This document shows, one piece after another, positions 4,515-5,672 of a stretch of DNA of 5,672 nt (its first letter is position 1; each line of letters opens with the position of its first letter). The notes below the pieces were generated by a model. It saw only the letters and a program-made list of their open reading frames with translations, did no database searches and was not told the origin of the DNA. This DNA is from Cyanobacteria bacterium Co-bin13 (GTDB lineage: Bacteria; Cyanobacteriota; Cyanobacteriia; Phormidesmidales; Phormidesmidaceae): the NCBI GenBank assembly GCA_014534385.1, contig JACVRP010000256.1:1-5672 (forward strand), given 5' to 3'. A program made the position numbers and the translations under genes.

Positions 4515-5617
4515 AACGAGTTTTGTCTCAGTGCTGGAAAGAGCTGAACCAGTTTCGCCGCGACCGCCTCACGGTAGCGCTGGCCTTTTTGCTGCCCCTG
4601 GCCGTGCTGCTGATCTACGGCTACGCCATTCGCCTAGAAGCCAAGAATATTCCCCTCAGCATTCAAGATTTTGACAACAGCTTTTTGAGCCGCACCTACG
4701 TCGAGCGTCTGGTGGCGACGGGTCAGTTTGTGCCAGTCCCCGACTCGGGCAGCAGTTCCACTGATGCTTTAGATCGGGGCAGGGCCAAGGTGACGGTGAT
4801 TATTCCGCCCGACTTTGCCCGCCGGATCCAGTCCCGGCAGCCGGTCACTGTGCAGGCACTGGTAGACGGCACCGACGTTAACAATGCTCGCATTATCCAG
4901 AGCAGCCTGCGGGCCACCACCCAGTTCTTCCTGCGCAGCAGCGGCCTAGTCGCAGCCCAGCCCCCGCCCGTCCAGACCCATGTGCGCCTCTGGTTCAACC
5001 CCGGTCGCCGCGAAGCTCTGTACATTGTCCCCGGCATTTTCGGTGTGATCCTCTGGGTCTTTCCCTCCATGCTGTCTGCCATTGCCTTAGTGCGGGAAAA
5101 AGAGCAGGGCACCATCGTTCAGGTCTATGCCTCTGACCTCAGCGCCACCGAATGGCTGCTGGGCAAAGAACTGGCCTATCTCATCGTCGGTTTAGGCGAA
5201 ACCCTGGTCGTGATGACCGTGGCAACAGTGCTGTTTGGCCTGCGCTTTCAAGGCGACCCGACCACCCTACTCGTGGGCACCGTTATCTACCTGGCCGCCG
5301 CCGTCGCCTTTGGCCTGCTAGTCGGGTCGCGGGCCGGAAACCAGACCGGGGCCGTGCAGGGAACTGCGATCGCAGGCTTCCTCACCGCCCTCCTCCTCTC
5401 CGGCTTTATCTACCGCCTCGAAAATATTCCCTTCCCCCTATCGCTGCTCTCCAACGTCATCCCCGCCCGCTACTACATCCAGATCACCCGCGACGCCTTT
5501 GTGCGCGGCACCGGCTGGGCCGGAGTATGGTTTGCGCCATTAATAATCGCCCTAATCGGCGGCTTCTTTTTCAGAGTTGCAACCCGCGTTCTAGGCCAAA
5601 TGCAGTTACGCTATTAA
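4511..5617 (+). CDS. ABC-2 type permease (YbhS/YbhR-like)
   Basis: A 368-residue inner-membrane subunit forming the transport path of the exporter. Hydrophobic segments lie at about 20-40, 168-193, 217-243, 252-272, 283-302 and 341-357. The large hydrophilic loop after the first (about 41-167) should be periplasmic and could contact the adaptor. Family marks are the post-helix-2 cytoplasmic motif ALVREKEQGTIVQVYAS (192-208) and, near the C-terminus, LLLSGFIYRLENIPFPL...NVIPARYYIQITRDAF (294-330). Length fits E. coli YbhS/YbhR (about 370). The chosen start, ATG 4511, overlaps the ATPase stop as ATGA. An in-frame ATG at 4412 would add 33 residues of shadow-type sequence and is rejected. YbhS and YbhR are paralogues, so which one this matches is inferred from order only. 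Wobble positions are visibly C-rich compared with the G-rich adaptor gene. Confidence 0.92.
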   Translation: MKRVLSQCWKELNQFRRDRLTVALAFLLPLAVLLIYGYAIRLEAKNIPLSIQDFDNSFLSRTYVERLVATGQFVPVPDSGSSSTDALDRGRAKVTVIIPPDFARRIQSRQPVTVQALVDGTDVNNARIIQSSLRATTQFFLRSSGLVAAQPPPVQTHVRLWFNPGRREALYIVPGIFGVILWVFPSMLSAIALVREKEQGTIVQVYASDLSATEWLLGKELAYLIVGLGETLVVMTVATVLFGLRFQGDPTTLLVGTVIYLAAAVAFGLLVGSRAGNQTGAVQGTAIAGFLTALLLSGFIYRLENIPFPLSLLSNVIPARYYIQITRDAFVRGTGWAGVWFAPLIIALIGGFFFRVATRVLGQMQLRY

Positions 5618-5672
5618 GCACTGACCTACAGCTACATTTATCGCAGAAACACCCACGCCCGGGAGACCTGGA
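5618..5672. other. Downstream tail without a recognisable gene
   Basis: These 55 bases contain no ATG, GTG or TTG on the + strand and no terminator-like hairpin with a T-run. A GGAG at 5662-5665, seven bases from the edge, could be the ribosome binding site of a gene starting just past the window. A second ABC-2 permease would be expected there from family gene order. On the minus strand, short open frames enter from the right edge, so a convergent gene end cannot be excluded. Confidence 0.35.

Larger units (their letters stand above)
1883..5373. repeat. HIP1 octamer (GCGATCGC), six copies
   Basis: Exact GCGATCGC copies are at 1883-1890, 2631-2638, 2951-2958, 3382-3389, 3809-3816 and 5366-5373. 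A specified octamer is expected about 0.09 times in a window this size under equal base use, so six is a large excess. HIP1 is a known over-represented palindrome of many cyanobacterial chromosomes. All copies lie in coding sequence of the export operon, four of them in the ATPase gene; none occurs in the first 1.88 kb. The entry spans first to last copy and is not one continuous repeat. Confidence 0.9.

Noticed and set aside
4723..5115. 130-codon minus-strand open frame inside the permease gene
   Set aside because: Antisense shadow of the conserved ABC-2 permease; Arg/Ser/Thr-rich, no family resemblance.

Overview
The window looks cyanobacterial. It carries six copies of the palindrome GCGATCGC (HIP1), a hallmark of many cyanobacterial genomes, and its proteins have a cyanobacterial flavour. 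The moderately high GC suggests a Leptolyngbya/Nodosilinea/Phormidesmis-type lineage, but that placement is inference.

Layout: (1) Positions 2-556 (+) hold the 3' part of an MnhB/MrpB-type subunit of a multisubunit Na+/H+ antiporter, probably the last gene of an operon lying to the left. (2) A 42-bp convergent spacer (557-598) contains two competing GC-rich stems. (3) A TetR/AcrR-family repressor lies on the minus strand (599-1210). (4) A 107-bp divergent regulatory region (1211-1317) holds a perfect 15-bp inverted repeat overlapping the -10 box of a good rightward promoter. (5) A tightly coupled rightward operon follows: an HlyD/YbhG-type membrane fusion protein (1318-2595), a double-NBD ATPase of YbhF type (2592-4514) and an ABC-2 permease of YbhS type (4511-5617). 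Both junctions are ATGA stop/start overlaps. (6) A 55-nt tail contains no start codon.

Gene order and domain content match the Escherichia coli cecR(ybiH)-ybhGFSR locus: a TetR repressor, a periplasmic adaptor, a fused ATPase and two permeases. The second permease (YbhR equivalent) is not in the window; it may begin just past the right edge. The likely machine is a repressor-controlled exporter. The ATPase and permease(s) sit at the inner membrane, and the adaptor's long alpha-hairpin carries an R-x3-L-x6-S tip motif of the kind used to dock TolC-type outer-membrane channels. The repressor probably shuts off both itself and the operon through the shared operator until a ligand, unknown here, releases it.

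The system belongs to a known family, so it is not wholly novel. The points most worth following are the near-textbook operator/promoter overlap, the ATPase in which both degenerate motifs fall into the same composite ATP site, and the antiporter gene whose real start is probably off the left edge.
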